A stretch of DNA of 64,000 bases from Posidonia oceanica (Eukaryota > Streptophyta > Magnoliopsida > Alismatales > Posidoniaceae): positions 7,489,001 to 7,553,000 of the forward strand of contig JAZBRS010000059.1 of the NCBI GenBank assembly GCA_037176725.1, in the 5' to 3' direction. This document shows, one piece after another, positions 1 through 10,710 of the stretch. The notes below the pieces were generated by a model, which saw only the letters and a program-made list of their open reading frames with translations, made no database searches and was not told the DNA's origin. A program made the position numbers and the translations under genes. The number at the start of each line of letters is the position of its first letter. Within the stretch, counting starts at the first letter, position 1.

Positions 1-1227
1 TCTTACGATTATTTCCACGGCTTGGCTTTTAGGTATGTAGCACTTTGACCTAGCGGCCATGTCCCTCCACCGGCTAGCGAAGGTGACGAAGTCCTCATTT
101 GGCCTCATTCTCTCAACTGTGAGGTCGCCTGCAGTGGGTTTGTGTGGCACCCGGTGACTATACTGATTTAGAAATTTCTCTTCAATTATCCTAAAATCCT
201 GGAGATGATAGGAAGTCAGGATGTCAAACCACTTTAAAGCTTCTCCCTCAAGCATCTTGAAGAAGAGGTATGTAGTGAGCCCAGCGTCATAACAGTATGG
301 CAGAGTATCCATAGTGAAGGCAGCTATGTGGTTCCTGCAATCCTTTGCACCGTTATATCTCCTCATCTTTGGCATTTTAAACCCTGGGGGAAGGGCAAAG
401 TGAGGGAACTTGGAGATGTCATAGCCGATGGGCGTCTTCGAAGTGACTCCGGCCTCTGTTAGTGCTTCGGTGATCATCTTCTTGAGATCTGTCCCTAGTG
501 CAGCGTAATGCCCCTGGCTCGGGTGCTGGTGTGTCTGTGGGAATGGTGGTAGTGATGGGTTATGTTGCGGGGGAAAGAGGGATGATTGGGGTCGTGTAGG
601 GTAGTATGGTGTGTTAATGGGAGGTTGTTGTGGATGGAAGAATGATGGTGGAGGCGGAGTGGGGTAGTATGGCGTGTTAGCGGGAGGTTGTGGTAGGTAT
701 GAGGTTGCATATGGCGGAGTTGGATGGAGATAAGGGTAGGTGGGCATTGTGTGGTATGGTGGATAGGAGCCTTGGCTAGGGAAGGCAGGGTTAGGTATGG
801 CATGTGTATAGACTGGCGTATGGAACAGGTGGTTGTGGTGTTCTTGGAGGGTGGAGGTTTGTGGGCTTGTGTGCGTGAAATGTTGTTGAGCCAGGGATTG
901 TCGGACCTCGTAGGTCTCCTCCTCGGTTGGATAGGAGGTAGTCACAACGGGAGGCACAACGTTGGAAGTTGCCTCGGGATGTGTGAACTCGGGCGGGATG
1001 TTCATTGCTCGGGACTGATCCGCCTCCCTTCCTTCTTCATTTGTATCTGTGTGGTAATCGAAAGGGATGGAGGCGTGTGGGAATCTTCACCGGGCGGCGG
1101 CTCGTGGGAAGCTGAGGGTTCCTGGCCCTTCCGTCTGTGAGGTTGAGCCTCTGAAGGAAGACCCATCCGTGCCTAGGCTTTGCTGTGCCATGGAGGTAGA
1201 GGTAGAAGACATGCTCATGTGCTCCAT
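1..1227 (-). pseudogene. Ty3/gypsy gag, 5' part, interrupted by a stop
   Basis: One minus-strand frame runs from an ATG at 1227 to the left window edge, broken only by an in-frame TGA at 1087-1089 (codon 47). The first ~45 residues are Ser/Thr-rich. Next comes a long Pro/His/Tyr/Gln-rich segment (about 1080-500). Then follows a Retrotrans_gag-like core: an LPPGFKMPKM block near 365-395, a GEALKWF block near 232-252, and a FASRWRDMAA block near 55-85. In this family the protein forms the cytoplasmic nucleocapsid-like particle. Protease and pol would lie left of the window. The stop makes this copy non-autonomous unless read through. The family is Ty3/gypsy with certainty; assignment to the Tat/Athila branch is inference. 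A smaller frame at 495-803 on the same strand is only a shadow of the proline-rich segment. Confidence 0.8.
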
Positions 1228-2610
1228 TTTTCCTTTCTTTTTCTTTTTTTTTTTGTATTTTCTTTTTCTTTTTGCTTTTTTTTTTCTTTTGCTTTTCCTT
1301 TTCCTTTTTTTTTTGCTTTTGCTTTTTCTACTTTCTAGACTATTACAGAAGATTGAAAGGAAATTATAGACTCAAGGGACACTAATTAATATAGACTCGA
1401 TGGAATGAAAGAAAATTAATAGAAATTAAAACAATTCGAGCTTACAACCTCGTGAACAGTAACATGTATAATCCCTGCAATCAAGGCACTGAAACGTAAG
1501 GTCCCCTGTAGTTGCCTGTTTTATAGGCGGCCGGACAAGTCGCCGATTACACCGGCGACTGCACGAGGTGCCTTCTGAACAGGCAGATGTGCCTCTTGTT
1601 CAGTCAGCAACCCAGGTCTGTCTTGGACAGACCACGCAACAGTCAGGAAAGAAAATAAGAATAGGTTTCAGACAGTGTGTTGCTTTTACTTGTTTAAGTG
1701 TTTAATTAATGGATTGATTAATCAAACCTGCGTGGGTCACAAGTAACTGGGATTGGTTGGCTTTAAGGTACTCCTCCTTAACCTTCTCTAGGGTCCACCA
1801 AGAGGAGCCTAGATGGGGGGCTTGTCTCTCTAAAGAGGGACCCTCCACCTAGGATTCTGTCATTAGACTCGGCACTTAACAAACCATAAAGCAAGAAGTA
1901 AACACGAAATACTAAAGCGTGAAGTATCTACCAAGTTTTACTATTGGCTCAGGGAGAGAGGGGAGCCAACAACAATACTTGGGACACCTTGAGATCTTGA
2001 TCTAACTATTGCAGTTAACACTGAGTATGGGAGAGCGACTTGCACTGGCCTGTGTTCGCTCAGGTTAACTGTTCTAGCTAGAGGAAGACTTCCTCAAGGA
2101 ACTTCCACTTTAATATTAAACAATTAGTTTCCACCTTAAGGATGGACACAAGCAAATCTAAAAACTGTTAAAAAACTAAAACACAGTGGACATGGAGAGT
2201 TGTTTTTAATTTTTATTTTATTTTTTTTCTTATGCTACTGCAGATCTTAAAATACAACACAAAGTACAGGAAAAAAAAACCAAAGATCTACAGTAAAAAA
2301 TGGACTGGTGAAGTCGCCTGTTTAAAGGGTGTCTCTGCCAGGCGCCCTCTGGAGGAGCGGCTAGGACAGGCACTTCTAGGACAGGCGGTTCGCAGCACAG
2401 TCCTCTAACCTCAGTAAAATAGCCCCAGCTGTTGGAGCTTGGGATTTTTCTGATGTTAGAAATAGAAAAAAAAACGAGAAAAGGATTGGGGTATTGTGAA
2501 AACCTAAGCGTACGATTACCCGAACCCAAAAAACTACTCCTAGATCTATGAGAATAATGGAAAGGAAGGAAGGAAGTGACTTACGTAGCACGGGGGTTGG
2601 CTAAAGCCGA
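1228..2610 (-). other. Leader of the left gypsy element, no gene
   Basis: This is non-coding sequence between the putative PBS and gag on the minus strand. It holds a ~100-bp polypyrimidine tract on the plus strand (1228-1330) directly in front of the gag ATG. It also has a perfect hairpin, AGTCGCCG/CGGCGACT, with a 7-nt loop at 1538-1560. Further GGC/GCC-rich stretches lie near 2310-2390. The hairpin resembles those in the related solo LTR at 3520-5069. No credible ORF is present. Confidence 0.5.
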
Positions 2611-2628
2611 GTCCCATCGTGATCGCCA
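2611..2628 (-). other. Putative primer-binding site of the left gypsy element
   Basis: Read on the minus strand this is TGGCGATCACGATGGGAC, continuing ACTCGG. It has the layout expected for the complement of a tRNA 3' end: TGG, discriminator, 7-nt acceptor, 5-nt T stem, then ACTCG. It lies 6 nt inside the LTR end at 2635 and upstream of gag. The cognate tRNA was not identified. Confidence 0.5.
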
Positions 2629-2634
2629 CTTTTC

Positions 2635-2937
2635 TGTGGATGTGGAATTTGGAATTTGGGGGGGTGTTTGAGAAGATGTCGACGCCTCCACATACGTCGT
2701 CAACTCCATTGTGATTGCCACTCGCCTTTGGGTAGACAAGACACCTGGGGGGATTATGATGATGTGGGTCCTCGGACCACTAGATCGACGGCAGGATGTC
2801 GTCTAGCGGCTTCCTCATGCTACGTAAATTCCTTCCTTTCCTTCAAAATAAAACAACATAGATCTAAATTAGCTCAAGTGTAGTAGTCAGTGACAGAAAT
2901 GAACGAAACGACATGACTAAAAGAAAAACAAATACTA
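2635..2937 (-). repeat. Truncated LTR (3' 303 bp) of the left gypsy element
   Basis: This segment matches 3520-3823 of the nearby solo LTR almost base for base. On the minus strand it ends in CCACA beside the putative PBS, so it is the 3' (U5-side) end of a 5' LTR. The remaining ~1.25 kb of the LTR is missing: at 2937/2938 the sequence passes abruptly into hAT transposase coding sequence. Confidence 0.75.
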
Positions 2938-3519
2938 GTTTCTTTGAAGTTTGATAATGATAAAGCTTGAAAAACTTTTACTAGAATGATTGTTATGGAA
3001 GAATTGTCTTTTCTATTTTCTGAAATGGTTGGATTTTGGAATTTCATGGCTATTGTACAACTACAATTCAATGTTTTGTCATGCACTACCATTGTTAGAG
3101 ATGTCTTGAAACTTCATGAAAGTGAGTAGTCAAAATTAAAGGCAAATTTAAATAGGTCCACTCAAGGAATTTGCCTCACTACTAACACATAGACTTCAAT
3201 ACAAAATATGTCTTACTTGTGTCTTACAACTCATTTTATTGATGAGGAATGGAAGCTTCGTAAGAAAATCATAAGCTTTTGTGTGATTCCTGGTCACAGT
3301 GGTAAAGAGATTGGTAAAACAATTGAATTATGCCTTCTTGATTGGGACATAGAAAATGTTATATCAGTAACAATAGATAATGCTTCTTCTAATGATGATG
3401 CCTTAGAATGCTTAAGAAAAAATCTTTCAAAAAAGAGCAAGCACATTTGTGTTGGCAAGTTTTTTCTTGTTAGATGTTGTGCACATATTTTAAACTTGAT
3501 TGTTAAAGATGACATGAAG
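2938..3519 (+). pseudogene. hAT transposase fragment 1 (RICESLEEPER type)
   Basis: Conceptual translation matches the N-terminal half of plant BED-type hAT transposases. An ARMI-type helix region sits near 2980. From 3208 to 3519 the frame is open, with HFIDEEWKL, ISFCVIPGHSGKEIG, ISVTIDNASSND and RCCAHILNLIVKD blocks of the RNase-H-fold catalytic domain. The aspartate of TIDNAS is the usual catalytic-core residue. Three in-frame stops (near 2968, 3126 and 3191) interrupt it, the last in the TDTW motif where TGG became TAG. The BED zinc finger and 5' end are absent, replaced by a gypsy LTR remnant. The frame continues at 5070 after the solo LTR. The protein would bind the element's termini and catalyse excision and insertion; this copy is dead. 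Confidence 0.85.
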
Positions 3520-5069
3520 TGTAGATGTGGAATTTGGAATTTGGGGGGGTGTTTAAGAAGATGTTGGCGCCTCCACGTACGTCGTCAACTCCGTTGTGAT
3601 CGCCACTCGCCTTTGGGTAGACAAGACACCTAGGGGAGATTATGATGATGTGAGTCCTCGGACCACTAGATCGACGGCAGGATGTCGTCTAGCGGCTTCC
3701 TCGTGCTACGTAAATTCCTTCCTTTCCTTCAAAATAAAACAACATAGATCTAAATTAGCTCAAGTGTAGTAGTCAGTGACAGAAATGAACGAAATGACAT
3801 GACTAAAAGAAAAACAAATACTAACCGGGGGTTGTTCCCCGCATACATATGCTATGGGTCCTATGCTAAGGAATGTAAAAATGCAATAAGAAATTAGATT
3901 GGAAGAAGATACTCCCTTTCACCCTTATGCTGTGTGCAATGAGGTTGGAAGGAAGCACGGTCGGAGCTCCGGCGTAGCTGGGGATCTCTGGGATCGGAGG
4001 TAGAAGCTTAGGTTGGTAGCCTATTGGGAGAGGAGATAGAGTTTTTGGATTGGAAATCTAGCTCTCTGAAGGTGACTCACAACTGACAGGGCTCTGCCTC
4101 TTTTGGAAATTCCTCTCTGGGGGGATTTCTCTCTCAAAAAATCCGACCCTCAAACCACTGGCCTAGGGGGTCTATTTATAGACTCTAGGGGTGTGAGGAT
4201 GGTTGGAGTTCAGAAAATTCTAGAAAAAGTGGCAGTTAGGATTAGTCGCCGCTTGCGCTGGCGACTAAGGCTAGCAACTGCTCAGTCAAAGTGTGGGAAG
4301 ACCTGGGAACAAGGCCACGACTGTTAGTCGCCGGTTGAGCTGGCGGCTAATGGTCGAGGGGGTAGTGGGAAATAACTGTGGAAAAGCGATTCAAAAGGAG
4401 CCACGATTGCTAGTCGCCGCATGGAGTGATGCCTAATGGTCAAGGATCGTGGGGAAGACCGAGACAGTTCCACAACCACTCAGCCGCCTGATGAGCTGGC
4501 GCCTGAGGGTTGAGGGGATTGTGGGAAGCAACCGTTGCCCACGATCACCCAGTCGCCTTTCCAGCTAGCGTCCACGTGGGTCGCCTCTTAAGATGGCATT
4601 TGACTGAGCCGCCTCTCATGTGGGCACCTGTAGCAGTCGGCTGGGCAATGGGTGACGATCCTAGTCGCCTCTCTAGGAGGCAACTAACTGAGTTGCCTCC
4701 CCAGTTGGCAACTAGCAAGCTTAAGTCATTTCTAGCCCTTTTCCAGGGTTTTGGCCAGAGGAAACAAGATAGAAGGCCGGGAAACTACAGATAGTCTATG
4801 AAATCAAGGAGGCATCTCTGTTAACTCAAATCTACTACAAATCTAAGTAGAAATGAAGGATACCCAGGGTACTCAGACTTGCCACGAGCCTAAGTGAGTT
4901 AGCTCTGCCACAGCCAACAACCTGAGTCAAGGTAGGATCAAGTGATGCTTTAAAGAAGTCAAGGAATATCTGGAAGATGTGTTATCAAAACTTAGGCACG
5001 AGATTTGGGACGCCTCAAGGTTTCTATCCTCAGAAGAACTCTCAGAAATGCGAAAATAGGATATCTACA
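3520..5069 (-). mobile_element. Solo LTR of a Ty3/gypsy-like family, in hAT
   Basis: The 1550-bp segment begins TGTAGAT and ends ATCTACA, and is flanked by the 5-bp duplication TGAAG (3515-3519 and 5070-5074). Removing it restores a continuous hAT codon series. Its left 300 bp match the LTR remnant at 2635-2937, whose neighbouring PBS gives the minus orientation. This agrees with a TATAAATA box on the minus strand at 4173-4180. The U3 half (4240-4700) holds a series of imperfect inverted repeats of the type TTAGTCGCC...GGCGACTAA spaced 60-90 bp apart. No internal domain survives, so it arose by LTR-LTR recombination. No coding capacity. Confidence 0.85.
4173..4180 (-). promoter_or_regulatory. 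TATA box of the solo gypsy LTR
   Basis: TATAAATA followed by GACCCC on the minus strand, about 890 bp from the LTR 5' end. This is the only strong TATA motif I see in the expected part of the LTR. Confidence 0.5.
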
Positions 5070-5950
5070 TGAAGGAGGTGCAAACTTCAATCAATGCTAT
5101 TCGTGGTGTAGTTAGATATGTTAGAAGTTCTCCTGCTAAAGCTAAACAATTTAAGACGTGTGTGGAATGAGAAAGAATAACATCTAAAGCAGCATTATGC
5201 CTTGATGTGCCAACAACTTGGATTTCTACTTGCCTAATGTTGGAAAGTACTTTAAAGTTTCAAAAAGTATTTGAAAGGATGGAGGAAGAGACACAATTTA
5301 TGCATGACTTAAAGTTAACACTCCTAACTACTAAAGATTGGAATAATGCACGGATTCTCACTAAGTTTCTTAAACGTTTTTTTGATGCCACTAAGACATT
5401 GTTTGCATCTTTGCATGTCACATCCAATTACTACTTTGATGAGATTTTCAAAATTGAAAAGGTCTTGAATAATTGGTGCAAGAGCAATGATCTAAGTCTA
5501 TGCTTAATGGCTCGAAAGATGAAAGAAATTTTGACAAGTATTGGGTGAAACTTGAAAAGACCAATTTTTTGTTATTAGTTACTATTTTGTTGGATCTTCA
5601 TTTCAAGTTGAAGTATGTTAAATTCTGTTTTGCTACTGTTTATAATGAAGAAACCGTTATTGAGTTAATGAAATATGTGGATGACACATTGAGAATTTTG
5701 TATGAAGAGTATCATGCAAAGTATTTAAATGTCAGTGTACCTTCCACACTAGTTGGGGATTCACAAGCTATAGATATGGTTGAACAAGAGGAGGATGACT
5801 CGAAATCTTTGAAATTGGCATTTCAAAAGAAGTTAGAAGAGGAAGAGAATGTGAAATTCAAATCAGAGTGGGATAAGTACATGAGTGAAAGTTGTGAAAA
5901 GGAAGAAGTTTCTTTTGACATTTTGACTTGGTGGAAAGTAAACTCATGCA
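5070..5950 (+). pseudogene. hAT transposase fragment 2 (central part)
   Basis: This continues the catalytic region. SINAIRGVVRYVRSSPAKAKQFKTC is followed by a TGA near 5168, then by the DUF4413-type block (CLDVPTTW, LMLESTLKFQKVFERM, FLKRFFDATKTLFASLHVTSN, MARKMKE). A one-base deletion near 5535 shifts the frame. The second frame carries FDKYWVKLEK, a long acidic Glu/Lys stretch, and DILTWWKVNSC at the right end. It is cut at 5950 by the Sirevirus insertion and resumes at 24488 in a codon-perfect manner. The family role is DNA cut-and-paste transposition. This copy is inactive because of stops, a frameshift and two insertions. Confidence 0.85.
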
Positions 5951-7041
5951 TGTTGAAAATAAACAATGCGATATTTAATGTTAATGATAACAAATGAGAC
6001 TAATGATATTTCTTGAGAAATATATTTCTTAGTCTGTTTTTTAAGATAGGTGAAATATCTGAAGAAACTCTACTTATGAAGAAACTCAAGAGCTCAAGGA
6101 AATATTTCGCATGAAGTCTACATAAAGACAAGAAAACTTCAAAAGTTTTTATGTGTGGTGTAAAAATATTATTTGTATTTTTCTTGATGTAATTCTGGAT
6201 GTATGTAATCTCCAAATCATCCTAAATGTACCTAGGAAAATATCCATACCCAAAACCAGAAGTAAACACTGAGAAAAATCCTAAGTTTAAAAGTAGGGTC
6301 AAAATCGACATACCGATTTTTGTCCGGTATACCGAATTAGGATCACCAGAAAAATATCATCTCCATTCAACCGTTATTATGATGTCAGAACACCGAAATT
6401 TGGTCTGCTGAATCAGTCGAACGTTGTAGGATTTCGGTCGACCGATCAATTTCGGCATACTGAATCAGAGATCCGTTCAATCCGTTGGGCTAGCCGTTAG
6501 ACACAATGCTATACCTTGCTAAACCTATAAATAGGACCCCAAGGACCCTACCAAGAAGTACCAATTCATATCATATCAATACACTACCTCTACCAAGCTT
6601 AAATTCTTCTAAGTTAGCCAAAAGAGTTTTCATTCTGTTTCAATTGCTAACACTGAGCTGTGGAAATCATAAGAGTTACTTTCTGTAAACATTCGCTGTA
6701 ACAAAGGTTATGCTTCTCTAGCAGTGAGAAGGTCTCTACGGGATTTGCAGAGGAGGTTTCTATCTTCGTCAAGTAAGTGTAATTTACTGTGATATAAGAT
6801 TAAGGGAACTCCATAGGGGATCTGGGAGTGGACTAGGCCGGGTTGGCTGAACCACTATATATCTGTTTGTTAAATTCACTACCTCTCTTCTCATTCTGTG
6901 CATGTACTAAATTAGATTTCAACCAGATTAATTGATTGAATATTCTTGTTTAAGTAAAGTTAAGTAATCTATTTCAAAGAATATAGATAAATTTTAAATA
7001 CTCTATTCACCCCCCTCTAGAGTAGCCTCTCGATTCTAACA
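5951..7041 (+). repeat. 5' LTR of the Sirevirus element
   Basis: 1091 bp, from TGTTGAAAATAAAC to ATTCTAACA. It pairs with 17318-17700 plus 23766-24482. It contains the 12-bp perfect palindrome TCGGTCGACCGA at 6434-6445 and several degenerate CGGNNNNCCG repeats from 6310 on. A TATA box follows at 6526. A CACCCCCCTCTAGAG motif lies close to the 3' end, as in the related solo LTR at 57659. Confidence 0.92.
6526..6533 (+). promoter_or_regulatory. TATA box of the Sirevirus 5' LTR
   Basis: TATAAATA followed by GGACCCC, about 80 bp downstream of the palindrome cluster. The same motif occurs in the 3' LTR copy near 23966. It marks the likely U3/R boundary region. Confidence 0.6.
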
Positions 7042-7043
7042 AT

Positions 7044-7055
7044 TGATATTAGAAC
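7044..7055 (+). other. Degenerate Met-tRNA primer-binding site
   Basis: TGATATTAGAAC begins 3 nt after the LTR end and is followed by AAGG. It differs from the usual initiator-Met PBS TGGTATCAGAGC at three positions, all transitions as expected from decay of methylated cytosines or guanines. Confidence 0.7.
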
Positions 7056-7100
7056 AAGGTTGTCTAAAACATAAGATTTAACAATCTATTTAGACTAAAA

Positions 7101-7663
7101 ATGGCTTCATCTAGCAATAATAATATTATTAAATGACAGAGTATTAATAGGCCACCATTTTTTGATGGAAACAACTATAGCTATTGGAAATGTAGACTGA
7201 TAATATATTTAAAATCCATTAATATTGACCTATGGGATATAGTAATAAATGGTTTTACTAATAATGAAAAATCTTATAAAGAATTGAATGATGAAGATAA
7301 AAGATTAGCACAATTAGATGCAAAAGGATTAAACATTTTATTCTGTGCTGTAAATCAAGAACAGTTTAATAAAATATCAAATTGTAATACTGCTAATAAA
7401 GCATGGCATAATCTAGAAGTAGCTCATGAAGGCACAAATCAAGTAAAAGAAACAAAGATAAATATGCTTGTTCACAAATATGAGTTATTTAAAATGAAAC
7501 CAAATGAGCCCATTGGAGAGATGTTCACAAGATTCTGTGATATAACAAACTCTCTACAAGCTCTTGGTAAAGGATATCCCCAAAGTGATTTGGTGAGAAA
7601 AATTTTGAGATCCCTAACTTCTGAGTGAGAAAAGAAAACCACTGCTATAGAAGAAGCAAAATA
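7101..7663 (+). pseudogene. gag: Sirevirus gag, N-terminal part
   Basis: The ATG at 7101 is followed by MASSSNNN, a TGA after about 11 codons, then PPFFDGNNYSYWK, the typical copia UBN2/DUF4219 start. From 7284 the frame is open to 7624, with FCAVNQEQFNKI, AWHNLEVAHEGTNQVKE and EMFTRFCDITNSL blocks of the retrotransposon gag domain. A second stop at 7625-7627 precedes a TTAIEEAK block. The reading frame is cut at 7663 by a 3-kb solo LTR and resumes at 10711. The product would form the virus-like particle. Two stops plus the insertion make it non-functional. Confidence 0.85.
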
Positions 7664-10600
7664 TGTAATACCCAGGTTTTTCAGGATTTAGCAGGTAATT
7701 TTAGCACGAGATTATCTGGTGTGATTTCTGTGAGTTGGTTGGGTTGTTGGCAATTTGTTGGAAGGAAGAGGGCTTTTGCGCAATTTTGCGTAAAAAGTTT
7801 AATAAAGAATAGGAAGAAATGGGGGAAGCATGTATGCAGACCGCCATTCTTCCTTCTCCGGAAAATCTAGGGCAGCTGTCGGCAGAGGGTGGGGAGGGGA
7901 GAGATCCAGAAGCTTCACCCTCTGCTTCCTCCTCTTCTTCTTCTTCTTCTTCCTTCTTCCTCCTCCCTCTGGCTTCTTCTTCTCCTTCTTTCCGTCAATG
8001 AGAGAGTGGGAGAGAGCGGGTGGCCATGAGATGGGTGGAGTGGATGCAAGCTTGGGTGAGCTCCGGCCTTCCTCCAGTGGTCGAGCTAGCTCGTGTGGAG
8101 GCCACAAGAAGCTCCAGAGCGGAGGTGTTCGCCGGAGGCGCGAGTTGGGTCGCCGGCAGTGGAGGGAGGTGGCTGTGGGTGTCGTCGGAGGTACATACCC
8201 CTTCTTTGCTTTTGATTTGGCTTGGAAATGATGCAAATATGTAGATTGGCATGTTGTGAATGTTTGGTAGAGATTTCATGATTTTAGGGGATTTAATGTG
8301 GATTTTATGGAATTTTTGGGATGATGGGTTTACTGTTAGGATTTTTTTGGGCCGTATGACCTCTTGAGCTTTGGATTTTCGTAACTTGGTCTATGGTTAT
8401 CAAAATGATGTGATTTTTGTTCCATGTGGTAGAAGACTTGAATATCTTCATTTTAGATATTTTTGTGGAATTTTTAGGTGCTTGTGCTGGGACCAGTTTA
8501 AGTTCCCAAACCTGACGATTTTTTTGGGTTTCTGCGTTCTATCCAGAATTCTGAACTTTTAAATTGGTCACGCGTGTTGGTCCCGCATATCTGTCTCACG
8601 TTTTTTTTTCAGGGGATTTTTCTAGGTTTGTTTGGACGCCTCCTGGGCGCCCATTCCTCTTGGATTGGCCTGGTTTTGGACTAGACCCGATCCTATATGG
8701 TGTTTCTTTGTTAATTGATGATTAGAATTGGAGTTTTGTTTTTAGGGAGAGTTTTATTGAATTAAAATGAATCTTGTCATTTAAGAGATTGAAATGCTAT
8801 ATAATACATTAGGGCAAGATGATGATTAGGAAAATCATTAGGGAAAAGTTAGGATTGCCTAAAATGGATTAGCAAGACCCCACTCGAGTTAGAGTTGGAA
8901 ATTAAAAGACTAAATAACTTTGAAATGCTAAGATTTTTCCCTAATTGGCATAGACGGACATTAGGGAACATGATAACCTTAGAGTTAGATCTTGGCACTA
9001 GAACTTGGTGTTCTGGGTGCTGTTATGTGGGTGTTCGGTCTCGTAAGTGTCTTGGAACTTCAGGACCAATGCCTTGCTTGTGTGTGGTGCCGGATGGATA
9101 AATGTTATACCCAAAGGGTGCCTTTACTTCTTTGCTGTGTGATGTTTTGTAATGTGGTTCTGGGCTCGACAGCAAAGCTGTTGAGGCTGTGTTTTGAGCT
9201 GTGCTTTCAGCTCATGGTTTTGTGCTGTGCTTGGTGCCGCGTTTTGAGGTATTTTGAGTTGTCTTTTAAGGATTTCGAAATGGTCTTTGAAAAGAGTTTT
9301 GAAAAGAAAATGCATGGGTTTGGTAAAGGTTTTTGAAAGAGTTTTGCGGAGTTTTCAGTGTGTGGCGGACCAAGATACTGAAGGGACGTGTCGATGGGAT
9401 CAGGGAATATGACGACATTCCTGGTTGGTCGGGCGCGTTGCCTAGGTTGAGGTCCTGAGACCAAGAGGCTGAGATAAGTGTTCGTTGGATCTTGGAGGTA
9501 TGATACTCTGTAATTGTCGTTCACGAGGCCGAGGCTGAGGTCCGCAGGTTGGGGGTACTGACGGGACTTGGAGGTATGACACTCCGCTTGTTCCGAGTGC
9601 CAAGGACCTAAGGTACTAACTGTACATAGTGTATCGTGGCAGCGGACACAGGGGGTATGAGACCTCTGAGTAGCTGGACGTGATACCCTAGTTAGTACGG
9701 GTACCGAGACTGCTTGGTGTGGACTGAGCCTGGGGGTGAGGAGCCCCAAGGGTTTGGAGCACTGAGTTAGGACGCCTAGAGGGCGTTTCCTGTGAGTTTG
9801 AGGGCGCCTAGAGGGCGTTCCCTGTGGTGTCCTGCGGTGAGACAGGACTGGCCTTCCTGTGTGGTCGGCTTTGTGAGGCTTGTTGGCTGGGACAGTTCAC
9901 TCCTCCACAGGGTGGTGCACCGTGGCAGTGCAGAGACACCGTGGTAGCGCCTCGGTGGACTGCTTGTGGCTAGGTGTCGTCGCTTGGGCTCGAGTGACGA
10001 CCTTTGTTGTGTTTGTGGTTGTTATGCTTGTGACCGCGCCTGTGGGGCGTAGGTCTTGCGCTAGTGAGGCGCATTGGTTTGGCTGAGCAGTGTCTCAGTG
10101 CTGGCTTTGTGTTTTGGTGTTTGTTGTGTTGTTGAGTGTGTTCTGAATGCTATTGAGGGTATTCAGACATGGTTGGTTGTCTAGTTCGCACCAGGAGCGT
10201 GGTGGACCAGACCGTGTGTTTTGGGGCTTGATTTGGCTAGTGTGGCCATTTCAAGTGTGCATAAAGATTTTGAAAGAGCATACATATGGTTTTAAAATGA
10301 AAAGAGAAAATATGATTTTAAATGTATGTTTTTAGTAATTTGCTTGTGGGTAATGATGTGTGCCCTGTTGTGGCATCCAGGAGGGAGATGCCTGTGTTTG
10401 TTTGTTTGTGGCGTAGTTACGCCTATTCCCTCGACGTTGTTTGTCGAGCTGGGGTGTGTGCTGGGTGACCTATTGAGTGGTCGCTCACATGTGCTTTGTT
10501 TCTATTTTTGACAGGTGCAGGATAGGAGCTAGAGTTGCTAGTGCATATAGGAAAGGAGTCACACTGCCACACATCAAGGGTTCTGGGTAAGTAAGTTATT

Positions 10601-10710
10601 TATTTTTGCTTTATAGTAATTGTGAGAATTTAGTTCTGTAGTTCATGATTGCTAATAAGATTAAAAAAAATGTAGCTAGGTTGAGAGGTAACGACATTGG
10701 GTTCGTTACA
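7664..10710. mobile_element. Solo LTR, 3.05 kb, nested in Sirevirus gag
   Basis: It starts TGTAATACCC and ends GGGTTCGTTACA (inverted termini TGTAA...TTACA). It is flanked by the TSD AAATA (7659-7663 and 10711-10715), and removing it restores the gag frame. The length, termini and lack of any gag-pol remnant indicate a solo LTR of a Ty3/gypsy family with long LTRs; the specific clade is not shown. Inside are a CT-rich stretch near 7920-7990, a GC-rich segment near 8000-8200, and G/T-rich sequence with short imperfect repeats such as GGAGGTATGA(T/C)ACTC near 9490 and 9570. Several short ORFs occur but look like chance. Orientation could not be set. Confidence 0.85.

Noticed and set aside
495..803. 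His/Thr-rich minus-strand ORF
   Set aside because: Off-frame shadow of the Pro/His-rich part of gag on the same strand.
7799..8279. Several overlapping ORFs in the 3-kb solo LTR
   Set aside because: Both strands open in a CT-rich/GC-rich stretch; no domain and no agreement with the LTR's function.
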